Source: a virus
Direction: 5' to 3' (one strand)
Virus record (IMG/VR): IMGVR_UViG_3300047494_000168
Span: 1-42,405 of that record
DNA: 42,405 nt
Under the pieces are notes generated by a model. That model was not told the DNA's origin and searched no databases. It saw nothing but the letters and a program-made list of their open reading frames with translations. The stretch's first letter is position 1. Each line of letters opens with the position of its first letter. Below are positions 21,629 to 29,702 of this stretch, one piece after another. The translations under genes and the position numbers were made by a program.

Positions 21629-22065
21629 GCCAAGCCAACGGCCAGTCTCTCCAGTCCGATCTGCTCGACGCGGTGGTCGCCGCGCTGGGCGGGGAGGCGG
21701 CGAACGTTTGGCGGTGCCGCTTCCAGCCCTTCGGCCCCGCTGAGATGCCCGCCATCAACGTGCTGCCGGACGAAGAGCAGGCGCTGTATGAGATCGCCGG
21801 CCAGCGCGAAACGCACTTCCGCTTCAAGGTCCGCCACATGGCCGCCACCACGGACGCTGTGGACAAGGTTGTGGATCTGGCCTACGTCGCTGCGGAAAAG
21901 CTGCTCCTCGCCGACCCCACCTTCGCCGGCCTGGTGCGCATGACGCGCCACATCGGCGGCAAGTGGGAGTTTGAGGACGCCACCCTGCAGCAATGCGCCT
22001 TCGCCATCACCTATGAGGCCGAGTTCAGCACCAAACGCAACGACCCCAGCACACCGGGACTTTGA
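21625..22065 (+). CDS. Tail terminator (gpU-like)
   Basis: 146 residues beginning MSQANGQSLQSDLLDAVVAA. An alpha/beta protein with the order helix, strand (PAINVLPDEEQ), strands (ETHFRFKVRHMA), helix (VDKVVDLAYVAAEKLLLAD), strands, as in lambda gpU, and in the same gene position. It should stop tail-tube polymerisation and join the tail to the head. Confidence 0.7.
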   Translation: MSQANGQSLQSDLLDAVVAALGGEAANVWRCRFQPFGPAEMPAINVLPDEEQALYEIAGQRETHFRFKVRHMAATTDAVDKVVDLAYVAAEKLLLADPTFAGLVRMTRHIGGKWEFEDATLQQCAFAITYEAEFSTKRNDPSTPGL

Positions 22066-22082
22066 TCCGAAGGAGCTCCACC

Positions 22083-23006
22083 ATGTCCAACCTCGCCGCA
22101 ACCGAACTGAAGGAAAACATCCTGGCCGCCATCGCCGCCTGCAGCGACGAGGACTTCAACCCTGAAGACTTCGACGACAGCACCACCAACCTGGTCGCCG
22201 AGCTGGCCGCCGCCGCCTCGCTGGCAAAGAACGCGCTCGTGCTCAAGGTGGTGCAGGCCTCGCAGCTCTCGCTCACCGATCTGCGCGAGTTCACCGGCGC
22301 GGAGACCGACGACGAGATCGTCGACGGCATGATCGACGAGCTGCACGCGGCCGGGCAGACCATCACCGGCGACGTCGCGCAGACCTCGGTGGGCCCCGGC
22401 GTCACGATCACCGGCAGCACCACCACTGGCAGCGCCGTCATCACCAACCCGTCGTCCACTGCGGGCCTTGCGGTCGGCCAGGCGGTCTCGGGCGCGGGCA
22501 TCCCGGCCGGCAGCACGATCCTCGGCCTCAGCCCGCTCACGCTCTCGGCCAACGCCACGGCCACGGCCAGCGGCATCACCATCACCGTCGGCGAGACGCA
22601 GGTGCTCGGCCTGGCGGAGTGGACGATCGACTGGAAGCGGAAGACTGCCGAGGCGACGACCACGGACAACGCGGCCTACGAGTCCTCGCTGGGCAGCACG
22701 GCGAGCTGGAGCGTCAAGGCCAAGTACATGTTCCTGGTCGGCGACACCACGCAGGCCGCGGCCATCATCGCCGCCATCAGCGCGCCGCAGTCGCCGCAGC
22801 AGTGGAACTTCTTCCCGGACGTCACGGTCGGCCACCCGGCCTATAAGGGCCTTGCCTACATCGACGGCATCACCATCTCCGCCGGCGTCGGCAAGATCGT
22901 CGGCCTGGATGTCTCGCTCAAGGGCACCGGCCCGCTCACCGTCGCGGTGCAGGCCGCTCCGCAGGCCAATGCCAGCACCATCACCGGTACCCAGGCGGAG
23001 GTCTAG
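22083..23006 (+). CDS. Major tail tube protein (gpV-like) with extra beta module
   Basis: 307 residues, AAGGAG 9 bases before the ATG. The first 95 residues are acidic and helical (NPEDFDDSTTNLVAELAAAA). Residues about 105-170 are a beta module (GSTTTGSAVITNPSSTAGLA, VGQAVSGAGIPAGSTI, TLSANATATASGITI) also found in the L-like protein and the small fibre. The C-terminal part (LGLAEWTIDWKRKTAEATTT, SWSVKAKYMFL, DGITISAGVGKIVGLDVSL) is the tube domain. Position between gpU and G/GT supports the tube role. Two hairpins follow. Confidence 0.8.
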   Translation: MSNLAATELKENILAAIAACSDEDFNPEDFDDSTTNLVAELAAAASLAKNALVLKVVQASQLSLTDLREFTGAETDDEIVDGMIDELHAAGQTITGDVAQTSVGPGVTITGSTTTGSAVITNPSSTAGLAVGQAVSGAGIPAGSTILGLSPLTLSANATATASGITITVGETQVLGLAEWTIDWKRKTAEATTTDNAAYESSLGSTASWSVKAKYMFLVGDTTQAAAIIAAISAPQSPQQWNFFPDVTVGHPAYKGLAYIDGITISAGVGKIVGLDVSLKGTGPLTVAVQAAPQANASTITGTQAEV

Positions 23007-23034
23007 ACTTTACACAGGTCATCGTGTAGAGTCT
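23005..23034 (+). terminator. Hairpin after tail tube gene
   Basis: AGACTTTACAC, 8-base loop, GTGTAGAGTCT; 11-bp stem with one G-U pair, starting at the stop codon. No U-run. Candidate terminator or RNA stability element. Confidence 0.55.
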
Positions 23035-23099
23035 GTGAATCGCGCCTCCGAATTGATATCGACCGCGCGAGACCTTTCCCCTAAAAACAGAGGCCGTAC

Positions 23100-23133
23100 C
23101 AGCAACGCCCCCGGAGCTCCGGGGGCGTTGCTG
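23100..23133. terminator. Perfect 34-bp palindrome, likely bidirectional hairpin
   Basis: Symmetrical about 23116/23117 (GGAG|CTCC), very GC-rich arms (AACGCCCCCGGAG). Ends 14 bp before the next promoter. It lacks a U-tract, so termination would depend on the stem alone. Confidence 0.55.
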
Positions 23134-23147
23134 CGTTCGGGCTGGGT

Positions 23148-23177
23148 TTGACGGCTTCGCGGTGCCGGGGCTACACA
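23148..23177 (+). promoter_or_regulatory. Late promoter 3, predicted leaderless
   Basis: TTGACG (23148-23153), 18 bases, TACACA (23172-23177), 6 bases, ATG 23184; 36-base spacing. The first 13 bases TTGACGGCTTCGC are identical to those of the promoter at 34431. Confidence 0.75.
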
Positions 23178-23183
23178 TCCGGC

Positions 23184-23672
23184 ATGGCAAGCACGGAGCT
23201 CACCCCCCAGCGCGGCGCGATCCCTGTCGACCTCGACCGGCCGCGCGTCCTCTTCTTTGACCACAACGCCACCTGGCTGCTGATTCAGAAGTACGGTGAG
23301 CGGTTCGTCCCGGAGCTCTACCGCGTCAACGAGAAGCGCGAGCTGGTGCTGCACAGCATGGACGCGCTCGCCTACTTCCTGTGGGCGGGCGTGCAGCGTG
23401 ATGCGCTGGAGCAGGGCGCGCCCTTCGCGCTGGCTGACGCGCAGGACGCGCTGCGGCCTTACACCTACACCCGCATCTTCAAGGCCGTGCTGCTCGCGGT
23501 GGTGGGAGGTACGGCCGCGCCGGCGCCGCCGGGAAAACCGGAAGCGCCCGGCGCAAAGGAGCAGCCGAGCGCAGCGGGTCCGGGAGGAGCAGGGACGGCA
23601 AGGGCCGCTTCGCCTCCGGAACCGGGGCCCACCAGGGTTATGACATCGTCGAAGCGCAGCGCATCGCGCTAG
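23184..23672 (+). CDS. Tail assembly chaperone G
   Basis: 162 residues starting MASTELTPQRGAIPVDLDRP. The N-terminal 110 residues (FDHNATWLLIQKYGERFVPE, then YTRIFKAVLLAVVGG) form the chaperone domain typical of gpG proteins; the tail is Ala/Pro/Gly-rich. The gene is preceded by a leaderless-type promoter and ends at 23672 unless ribosomes slip at 23531-23537. With the GT form it binds the tape measure and guides tube assembly. Confidence 0.8.
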   Translation: MASTELTPQRGAIPVDLDRPRVLFFDHNATWLLIQKYGERFVPELYRVNEKRELVLHSMDALAYFLWAGVQRDALEQGAPFALADAQDALRPYTYTRIFKAVLLAVVGGTAAPAPPGKPEAPGAKEQPSAAGPGGAGTARAASPPEPGPTRVMTSSKRSASR

Positions 23673-23941
23673 GGCTGCTGGGCTGGTCCTTGGCTGCTTT
23701 CTGGAGTGCGACCCCGCGGGAGTTCAACCTCGCGCTGCAGGGCCACCACGCTGGCAAGGAGGCGCAGCTGCGCTCGCAGGCCGGCTGGATGGCGCTGCTG
23801 CTCACCGCGCAGACCGGTGAGGTGGTCACCGCCGCCCAGCTGCTGGGTGAGGAGGCCGCCGACATCGAGGACCGCACCGCCGAGGCCGCCAAGTCCCAGA
23901 AGGCGCTCGAAAAGAAGATGCGGAAGGCAGGTGTTCTGTGA
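23184..23941 (+). CDS. Frameshift product GT of tail chaperone
   Basis: Predicted -1 frameshift at the heptamer G GGA AAA (23531-23537) in phase. Residues 1-118 come from G and 134 more from the -1 frame, which is open from the slip to the TGA at 23941 and contains YDIVEAQRIALGLLGWSLAA and a coiled-coil end (LEKKMRKAGVL). This copies lambda G/GT, whose slippery site is GGGAAAG. The T part contacts the tape measure and tube protein; GT is not in the finished virion. Its TGA overlaps the GTG of the tape measure gene. Confidence 0.8.
23531..23537 (+). promoter_or_regulatory. Slippery heptamer for -1 frameshift
   Basis: GGGAAAA in X XXY YYZ phase with the G frame (ccG GGA AAA ccg). The -1 frame stays open for 134 codons. 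Confidence 0.8.
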
Positions 23942-26481
23942 GCCCACGCAAACGCGCAGGCATCATTCCGGAGATCCAGGCTGCGGGCCGTGGCATCGTC
24001 ATCAAGATCGAGGGCGACGGCGAGTCCGCGCGCAAAGCCCTGGAGATGGTGCAGGAGCAGCTGCGTCATACGGCCGAGGAGGCCGAGCACTCCGGAGGCG
24101 AGATCGCCGAGGCCATGGAGATGGTTAAGCGGTCGCTGGAGTACATCTTCATCTACTCCGGCATCCGCGAGACGGTTGAAGGTATCAAGGAGCTGGTCGG
24201 CGGCTCGCTGGAACTCGGCGAGGCCATGGTCAAGGCGCATGAGCGCACCGGCCTTGCCGTGGAAACACTCAGCACGCTGCACTACGCCGCAGCTCTCACC
24301 GGCTCCGACTTCGATGGTTTGGTGAACGGCGTCGGCCGCATGGAACGGCAGATCGCCCAGGCAGCGGACGGCAACAAAGAGGCCGCGGCCCTGATGAAGG
24401 CCCTCGGGCTCAATGCCAAGGAGCTCTCCGGCCAGGCAGACGGCGCGGAGATCGCCTTCCACAAGTTCGTCGCCACCCTCGCTGCCACGGAATCCCCCAT
24501 GCGCCGCAACGAGCTGGCCATGCAGCTGATGGGCCGCGCGGGGCAGGCTCAGATCCCGGTCCTGATCGAAATCGCCCGCCATTGGGACGAGTTCAAGCAG
24601 AAGGCCGACGACGCCGGCGTGCTGCTGACCGGCAAGACCGCGCAGGCCCTCGCGGATACCAACCAGCGCTTCAAGGACATGGAGCAGCACATCAAGGGCG
24701 CGGGCCTGGCGCTGACCGAGGGCATGTCTCCCGGCCTCAGCCAGATGCTCAGCATCATCTCCGGCGGCAAGAGCCAGATGGACACCTTCAATGCCACTGG
24801 GCAGGGCATTGCCAAGACCTTCGCCTTCGTCGGCGAGGTCATCTACAGCGCCGCCGCCGCCGCCGAGATGCTGTTCTCCTTGTCCGAAGGTGGCCGCTTG
24901 ACGGAGGGCGGCCGGAAGGATGCGGACGCGGCGATCGAGCTGAAGAAGCAGGCCGACGAGATGCACGACCTGGCCTTCGGCAAGGGAAGTCCGCAGAGCC
25001 CTGGTCCACTGCTTTCAGGCGGGGAAGGTGCAGGCGGCGACGCCTACGGTGGGACGCCGCCGCCGGGTGGCAAGGCGAAGTCCGACGACGGCATCGCCCG
25101 CGCGGCCGAGCAGCTGCTCGATGAGAGTGCCCGCGCGAAGATGAACGCGCAGAAGAACCTCGACGAGCAGATGCTGGCCGAGCTGGAGACCCAGCACAAG
25201 CTGATGATCGTCAGCGACCAGGAGTTCTACCAGGAGAAGCTCCGCCTGCAGAACGACGCGCTCGACGCGGAGATGGCCGCGCTGGAGACCAAGGGCAAGG
25301 ACCTGCAGGCGCTCTACGACCAGCAGCACAAAGACAAGACGCTGAAACGCGACAAGAACGGCAACTCCGCCCAGGAGCTCGCTACCCAGCGCCAGCTGCT
25401 GCAGGTGCAGGAGCAGATGGCGAACCTGCAGACCCAGCGCGCCCGCAACACCCAGCAGAACACCACCGAGGTGGGCCTGGGCGCGAACAAGACGGAGCTG
25501 GAGTCGTTGAAGCTGGCGGCGGAGCTTGAGAAGGAGCGCGGTGCCGGCATCGCGGCACAGATCGCGCTGCTGCAGAAGGAGGCCTCGCTGGAGGCCGAGA
25601 AGGTGCGCAACGCCGGCGGCAGCGACCGCGACGTGCAGAACATCCAGAAGACTGAGCAGCTCGCCGAGGCCAAGCTGCGCATCGGCGAGGTGAACCGCCA
25701 GATCACCACCACCGAGGAAAACTACGCCCTGGCCGTGCAGGCCGTGACGGACGCGGCGGAGAAGAACCCGGCACTCAAGCTCAAGGCCGAGCAGCAGATC
25801 AACCAGATCCACCGCGAGGAGGCGGCGCAGCTGCAGTCGCTGATCCAACAGTACACGGCCATGGCGGAGCTGCTGGGCGGCGAGTATGTGGAGAACGCCA
25901 AGAAGCTGAACGCGGAGCTGGGCAAGCTGACCACGCCCTCGCAGAAGGAGTCGTCAAAGCCGTTTGAGGAGCTGGCCAAGGGCATCGGCAACATGGCGTC
26001 GCAGCTCTCTGAGGCCTCGATCCGCGGCAAGGACAGCTTCCGCAAGATGAAGACGCAGATCCTCGGCGACGTGGCGGAGATGGCGATCAAGTTCGCGGAG
26101 CAGAAGTGGCTGCTGCCGCTCATCGCCGGGGCCGTGGGCGGCCAGCAGGGCACGGCGCAGGCGCGGCTGGCGCTCCCCGGCTTCGCGGCTGGTGGCGACC
26201 CCACCGGCCCCAGCATCGTCGGGGAGAACGGTCCGGAGATCTTCGTGCCCAAGGGTCCCGGCACGGTGGTCCCCAACAACGTGGTGCAGAAGCTGGCGGA
26301 CTCCGGCGGCGGCGGCAAGGCCCCCAACGTCACCACCAACATCGTGAACCAGACCAGCACCCCCGTCACCGCGCAGCCCAGCCAGGTGAGCTATGACGAG
26401 CAGCTGCGCAGCTTCGTCATCCACACGATTCTCACCGACCAGGCCACCGGCGGCGCGCTCTCGCAGGCACCGGGGAGCTAG
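23938..26481 (+). CDS. Tape measure protein (gpH-like)
   Basis: 847 residues, GTG start overlapping the GT stop. An N-terminal helical part with hydrophobic runs, then long coiled-coil stretches (QLRLQNDALDAEMAALET-like helices between about 400 and 640), and a C-terminal segment with the common tape-measure ending (AAGGDPTGPSIVGENGPEIF, VPKGPGTVVPN). It sets tail length and is passed into the host envelope at infection. The length suggests a tail of the same order as lambda's (853-residue gpH). Confidence 0.92.
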   Translation: MSPRKRAGIIPEIQAAGRGIVIKIEGDGESARKALEMVQEQLRHTAEEAEHSGGEIAEAMEMVKRSLEYIFIYSGIRETVEGIKELVGGSLELGEAMVKAHERTGLAVETLSTLHYAAALTGSDFDGLVNGVGRMERQIAQAADGNKEAAALMKALGLNAKELSGQADGAEIAFHKFVATLAATESPMRRNELAMQLMGRAGQAQIPVLIEIARHWDEFKQKADDAGVLLTGKTAQALADTNQRFKDMEQHIKGAGLALTEGMSPGLSQMLSIISGGKSQMDTFNATGQGIAKTFAFVGEVIYSAAAAAEMLFSLSEGGRLTEGGRKDADAAIELKKQADEMHDLAFGKGSPQSPGPLLSGGEGAGGDAYGGTPPPGGKAKSDDGIARAAEQLLDESARAKMNAQKNLDEQMLAELETQHKLMIVSDQEFYQEKLRLQNDALDAEMAALETKGKDLQALYDQQHKDKTLKRDKNGNSAQELATQRQLLQVQEQMANLQTQRARNTQQNTTEVGLGANKTELESLKLAAELEKERGAGIAAQIALLQKEASLEAEKVRNAGGSDRDVQNIQKTEQLAEAKLRIGEVNRQITTTEENYALAVQAVTDAAEKNPALKLKAEQQINQIHREEAAQLQSLIQQYTAMAELLGGEYVENAKKLNAELGKLTTPSQKESSKPFEELAKGIGNMASQLSEASIRGKDSFRKMKTQILGDVAEMAIKFAEQKWLLPLIAGAVGGQQGTAQARLALPGFAAGGDPTGPSIVGENGPEIFVPKGPGTVVPNNVVQKLADSGGGGKAPNVTTNIVNQTSTPVTAQPSQVSYDEQLRSFVIHTILTDQATGGALSQAPGS

Positions 26482-26495
26482 GCCAAGTCGCTGAT

Positions 26496-26525
26496 TTGCC
26501 ACGTTTGCCGCGACCGTCGCATATA
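26496..26525 (+). promoter_or_regulatory. Late promoter 4, predicted leaderless
   Basis: TTGCCA (26496-26501), 18 bases, CATATA (26520-26525), 6 bases, GTG 26532; 36-base spacing. Confidence 0.6.
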
Positions 26526-26531
26526 GACGGT

Positions 26532-27092
26532 GTGACGACCACCAGGAAACCCGCCAAGCACCCCAACCGCATCCCGTTCGAGGGGCTGCTCACCCGCCTC
26601 GACGTGCCCAGCGACAAGGCACCCACCGGTGCGCGCGGTCACCGCGTCATCCTGACCACGGCGGCTGCCGAGGAGGCGCTGGACTCGCTGGTGGGCATGG
26701 CCGTGAGCTTCAAGCGCGAGTGGGATGGCCACGACGCACGGCAGAAGTGCGGCGTCATCACCCGGGCCTGGATTCAGGACAGTGACCTGCGCGTGCGCGG
26801 CCACATCTTCGGGCATGACTTTCCGGAGGTCGCCGCGGAGATGCGCAAGTCGAAGGTGCACCTCGGCATGAGCTACGAGATGGTCAACGCCAAGATCGAG
26901 GACATGGCCGCCCCGATGTGGACGCTGGTTCAGGTCACCTTCACGGGTGCGGCGATCCTGCAGAGCCTCAAGGCAGCGTACAAGTCCACGCGGATCGCGC
27001 TCATCACGGCCACGGCGGAGCCCGTCACGGCCCGCTTCAACGGCAAGCTCCGCTTCCACGGCCAGGGCAAGGTCAAGCTGCTCAAAGGCTAA
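26532..27092 (+). CDS. Protease-like protein in the tail module
   Basis: 186 residues from a leaderless-type GTG. The order of motifs resembles the prohead serine protease fold: GHDA (H67), strands (GVITRAWIQDSDLRVRGHIF), a short helix, then LGMSYE (S114) and VTFTGAAIL near residue 135, like the HD, VSFGY and EVSLVTVPAD of the protease at 18682. Whether it is active is unknown; catalytic roles of H67 and S114 are inference. Its place after the tape measure is odd for a head protease. It might process a tail protein or be a structural derivative. Confidence 0.5.
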   Translation: MTTTRKPAKHPNRIPFEGLLTRLDVPSDKAPTGARGHRVILTTAAAEEALDSLVGMAVSFKREWDGHDARQKCGVITRAWIQDSDLRVRGHIFGHDFPEVAAEMRKSKVHLGMSYEMVNAKIEDMAAPMWTLVQVTFTGAAILQSLKAAYKSTRIALITATAEPVTARFNGKLRFHGQGKVKLLKG

Positions 27093-27122
27093 AAGCAAAC
27101 TCAACCAAAGGAAAGAGAACAA

Positions 27123-27371
27123 ATGAAGCCTTCAATCGGACGCATGGTGCATTTCGTTCAGAGAAAGCCAGCAATCTACGGGGATCAGCTTGTACATCTC
27201 CCGGCAATCGTCGTTGCCGTTCACAGCGATACCTGCGTGAATCTGCAAGTCTTCACGGACGGGACGAACTCCGACTCTTATGAAACGCAAGGGGTCAAAT
27301 GGATGACGTCAGTCCTTCAGGATGAGGCGGCGCTCCAAGTGGGCAGCTGGCACTGGCCGGAGCGCGACTAA
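27123..27371 (+). CDS. Small SH3-like phage protein
   Basis: 82 residues, AAGGAAAGAG about 8 bases upstream. MKPSIGRMVHFVQRKPAIYG, then HLPAIVVAV, CVNLQVFTDG and the ending GSWHWPERD match a widespread small phage protein of beta-barrel type with no known role. It overlaps the stop of the convergent Z-like gene. Confidence 0.7.
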   Translation: MKPSIGRMVHFVQRKPAIYGDQLVHLPAIVVAVHSDTCVNLQVFTDGTNSDSYETQGVKWMTSVLQDEAALQVGSWHWPERD

Positions 27372-28135
27372 AAGTTCACGCGGAAGCCGGACTTCAGCAG
27401 GTTGTTCACCAGCACCTCGGCGGCGGCGCGGGTGAAGTTGCGCTCCAGGTTGGCGTCCACCGCCTGCTGCACCAGCTCCTCCATCGGGAAGCGCGCGGAG
27501 ATGTGCGCCTCGCGAATGAGCGTGTACCAGGGCTCGGCGTCGTGGCTGCCCCCGTAGCCCATGCCCCCATGCCGCACGAAGATGCAAAGCGTGCCGCCGG
27601 TCATCTGCACGAAGGCCACGTAGTCGTTGGTGGCCAGCTTCGTGCGGATGGCCTTGCCCAGGCCGCGGCGGGGCCGTGGCGCCCCCTTGACGGTGAAGTT
27701 GCCCTGGTATTCCACACCGATCTCCACACCCGGAGGCAGCAGGTTCTTGGGCCGCAGCGCGTCGGGGATCGCACCGGGAGCGACGCGGCGGAGGTAGCGC
27801 GTGGGGATAGCCAGGAAGCGGTGGCCAGCCACTGGCACTTTGTCGCCGCCCTCGTCCTGGCGGGGCAGGTAGTCGGGCGCGCCGCTCTTGCGGTTGCTGG
27901 TGTCGGTGTAGACCTCGCTGAACATCGTCTTCTTCGTGGCCGGCGTGATCTTCGTGTTCTGCGTGGTCCAGTCGTTGCGCAGCTTGAAGACGTTGCGCTC
28001 GCCCTGCCGCGCGGCCTCCTGCCCGCTCTGCGCCTGCATGGTGAGGAAGCGCGCGATGGTGAAGGGCAGGTCCTCGCCGAGCATCTGCTCCAGCCCCTTG
28101 ATCGGCCCGTCGATGTCGCACTTCACGCTCAGCAT
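27368..28135 (-). CDS. gpZ-like minor tail protein on the reverse strand
   Basis: 255 residues from ATG 28135 (MLSVKCDIDGPIKGLEQMLG). An N-terminal helical segment (FTIARFLTMQAQSGQEAARQ), a mid part (RNVFKLRNDWTTQ) and C-terminal helix (ARFPMEELVQQAVDANLERN) resemble the gpZ/HK97-gp10 group that completes the head-tail joint. The only late structural gene facing left. Start chosen because TTGCCG lies exactly 36 bases upstream and GAGACT 6 bases upstream; a longer frame begins at 28261 but would cross the neighbour's promoter. Family assignment is moderate. Confidence 0.6.
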   Translation of the reverse strand: MLSVKCDIDGPIKGLEQMLGEDLPFTIARFLTMQAQSGQEAARQGERNVFKLRNDWTTQNTKITPATKKTMFSEVYTDTSNRKSGAPDYLPRQDEGGDKVPVAGHRFLAIPTRYLRRVAPGAIPDALRPKNLLPPGVEIGVEYQGNFTVKGAPRPRRGLGKAIRTKLATNDYVAFVQMTGGTLCIFVRHGGMGYGGSHDAEPWYTLIREAHISARFPMEELVQQAVDANLERNFTRAAAEVLVNNLLKSGFRVNF

Positions 28136-28141
28136 GGGGTG

Positions 28142-28184
28142 AGTCTCGCGCGTTTTGCCAGAAACCGGCAACGCGCGGCATAAC
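28142..28184. promoter_or_regulatory. Face-to-face overlapping leaderless promoters (Z-like / M-like)
   Basis: Minus: TTGCCG (28171-28166), 18 bases, GAGACT (28147-28142), 6 bases, ATG 28135. Plus: TTGCCA (28155-28160), 18 bases, CATAAC (28179-28184), 6 bases, GTG 28191. The two -35 boxes lie between the two -10 boxes, so the polymerases would collide. Confidence 0.65.
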
Positions 28185-28190
28185 CTTGCG

Positions 28191-28559
28191 GTGCTGACCT
28201 TCCCCCAGCTCTCGCGCAAGCCCGCCCTCCGCACCCGCGGGACCACGCTTGACCCCACCATTCGCGACAGCTACGAGAACGGCATGGAGAGCACTCGCGC
28301 GCGCTACACCCGGCCGCGCCGGCAGTGGGACTATGCCATCGACTTCCTCACCCCGGCCGACGTGCGCAGGCTGCAGAACTTCGTCGAGAAGAAGGCGGTG
28401 TTCGGCGCGCTGCCGTTCATCTTCCCGGACCCGGCCCGCGACCCCAGCACCCCCAGCTACCCGAATGTGCGCTTCAGCACGCTGCCCAGCTACACGGACG
28501 CCGGCAACGTGGACGGACAGTTCCGCCAGAACTGCGCCTTCCAGATCCGGGAGGTGTAG
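28191..28559 (+). CDS. Minor tail protein M-like
   Basis: 122 residues from a leaderless-type GTG (VLTFPQLSRKPALRTRGTTL). The pattern TRARYTRPRRQWDYAIDFLT, DVRRLQNFVEKK, FIFPDPA, RFSTLP and a final strand (QNCAFQIREV) is that of gpM-type minor tail proteins, which help build the tail tip. Directly followed by the L-like gene, as in lambda. Confidence 0.75.
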   Translation: MLTFPQLSRKPALRTRGTTLDPTIRDSYENGMESTRARYTRPRRQWDYAIDFLTPADVRRLQNFVEKKAVFGALPFIFPDPARDPSTPSYPNVRFSTLPSYTDAGNVDGQFRQNCAFQIREV

Positions 28560-28562
28560 CCG

Positions 28563-29702
28563 ATGTCCACCGCGCGGCCGCCGTTTTACATCCTCTCCGT
28601 CGCCGCCAACCTGGAGCGCCACAAGCTGGCCAGCGGCGAGCCCTGGGTGCTGCTCCTGCAGCTGCAATGGCCCGGCAGCGCCAACCCCGGCGCGACGCAG
28701 CAGTACATCCGCCTGGCGCGCAACCTGGACCCCGTGCAGTTCGACGCGCAGGACGGCCAGGGCGTGCAGACCTACACGCCCTTCAACTTTGAGATGGGCG
28801 ACCTCGCGGTCAGCTCCACCGGCCAGGTGCCGGAGATGGAGCTGAAGGTCAGTAACGTGATGCGGGTGCTGCAGAGCACCATCGAGCAGTACCAGGGCGT
28901 CGTCGGCGCGAACCTCACGCTCTACGCCGTCAACATGGCCAACCCCTCCGGCGAGCCGGACCTGACGCTGGCCTTCACCGTCAAGCAGACCATCTGCGAC
29001 GCCAAGACGGTCACCTTCAAGCTGGGCGCGAGCTCCCCGCTGCGGCGGCTCTTCCCCATCCACATGTACCGGCCCAACTACTGCATCTGGCAGTACAAGG
29101 GCCTGCAGTGCGGTTACACCGGCAGCAGCATCACCGGGCAGACGCTGGCGGGCTCGGTCTTCGTTTTCAACCTGTCGGATCAGCTAGGCGTCGTGGTGGG
29201 CACCGGCGTCTCCGGCATTGGCCTCCCCGCCGGCACCACGATCCAGGGCGTCAACGCGGTGCTCCCGGTGAGCTGCTCCACGGTGGCTGGCAGCGCCGTC
29301 TACACCATCCTGCCGTCCAACGGCACCTTCAACGGCGTGCAGCTCACGCTGACGGCCGCGCAGGTCGCATCGCTGCTCAGCGGCGGGATGAATGTGGATC
29401 TTCCTGGGGGCGGCGCGGGGGGCAACGTCACCATTACCGCCGTAGGCAGCTCCACCTTCACCGTGTCGTCGCCCGCGTCGGCAACGTCGTCGCTGGTGGG
29501 TGTCGCGGTGGAGATGGTGAACGTGGTGCTCTCCGCACCGGCCACGGCCACCGGCAGCGGCGTCGCGCTGGCCCTGGTGATGAGCACCTGCAGCCACACC
29601 CTTGACGGAGCGACGGGCTGCCAGGCGCACGCCAACACGCTGCGCTTCGGAGGCTTCCCCGGCATTGACACCAACGGCGCGGCCGTCGCGAGCGTGGCCT
29701 GA
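28563..29702 (+). CDS. Minor tail protein L-like with inserted beta module
   Basis: 379 residues. Residues 1-170 are the tail-tip domain. Four cysteines match those of lambda gpL, which binds an iron-sulphur cluster: C174 and C183 (YCIWQYKGLQCGYTG), C343 and C353 (CSHTLDGATGC), followed by RFGGFPG. In lambda gpL the two pairs are about 20 residues apart; here about 155 residues (188-342) are inserted, containing the LAGSVFVFNLSD / VGTGVSGIGLPAGTTI beta module. The cysteines can still meet if the insert loops out. Its TGA overlaps the next ATG. Confidence 0.8.
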   Translation: MSTARPPFYILSVAANLERHKLASGEPWVLLLQLQWPGSANPGATQQYIRLARNLDPVQFDAQDGQGVQTYTPFNFEMGDLAVSSTGQVPEMELKVSNVMRVLQSTIEQYQGVVGANLTLYAVNMANPSGEPDLTLAFTVKQTICDAKTVTFKLGASSPLRRLFPIHMYRPNYCIWQYKGLQCGYTGSSITGQTLAGSVFVFNLSDQLGVVVGTGVSGIGLPAGTTIQGVNAVLPVSCSTVAGSAVYTILPSNGTFNGVQLTLTAAQVASLLSGGMNVDLPGGGAGGNVTITAVGSSTFTVSSPASATSSLVGVAVEMVNVVLSAPATATGSGVALALVMSTCSHTLDGATGCQAHANTLRFGGFPGIDTNGAAVASVA

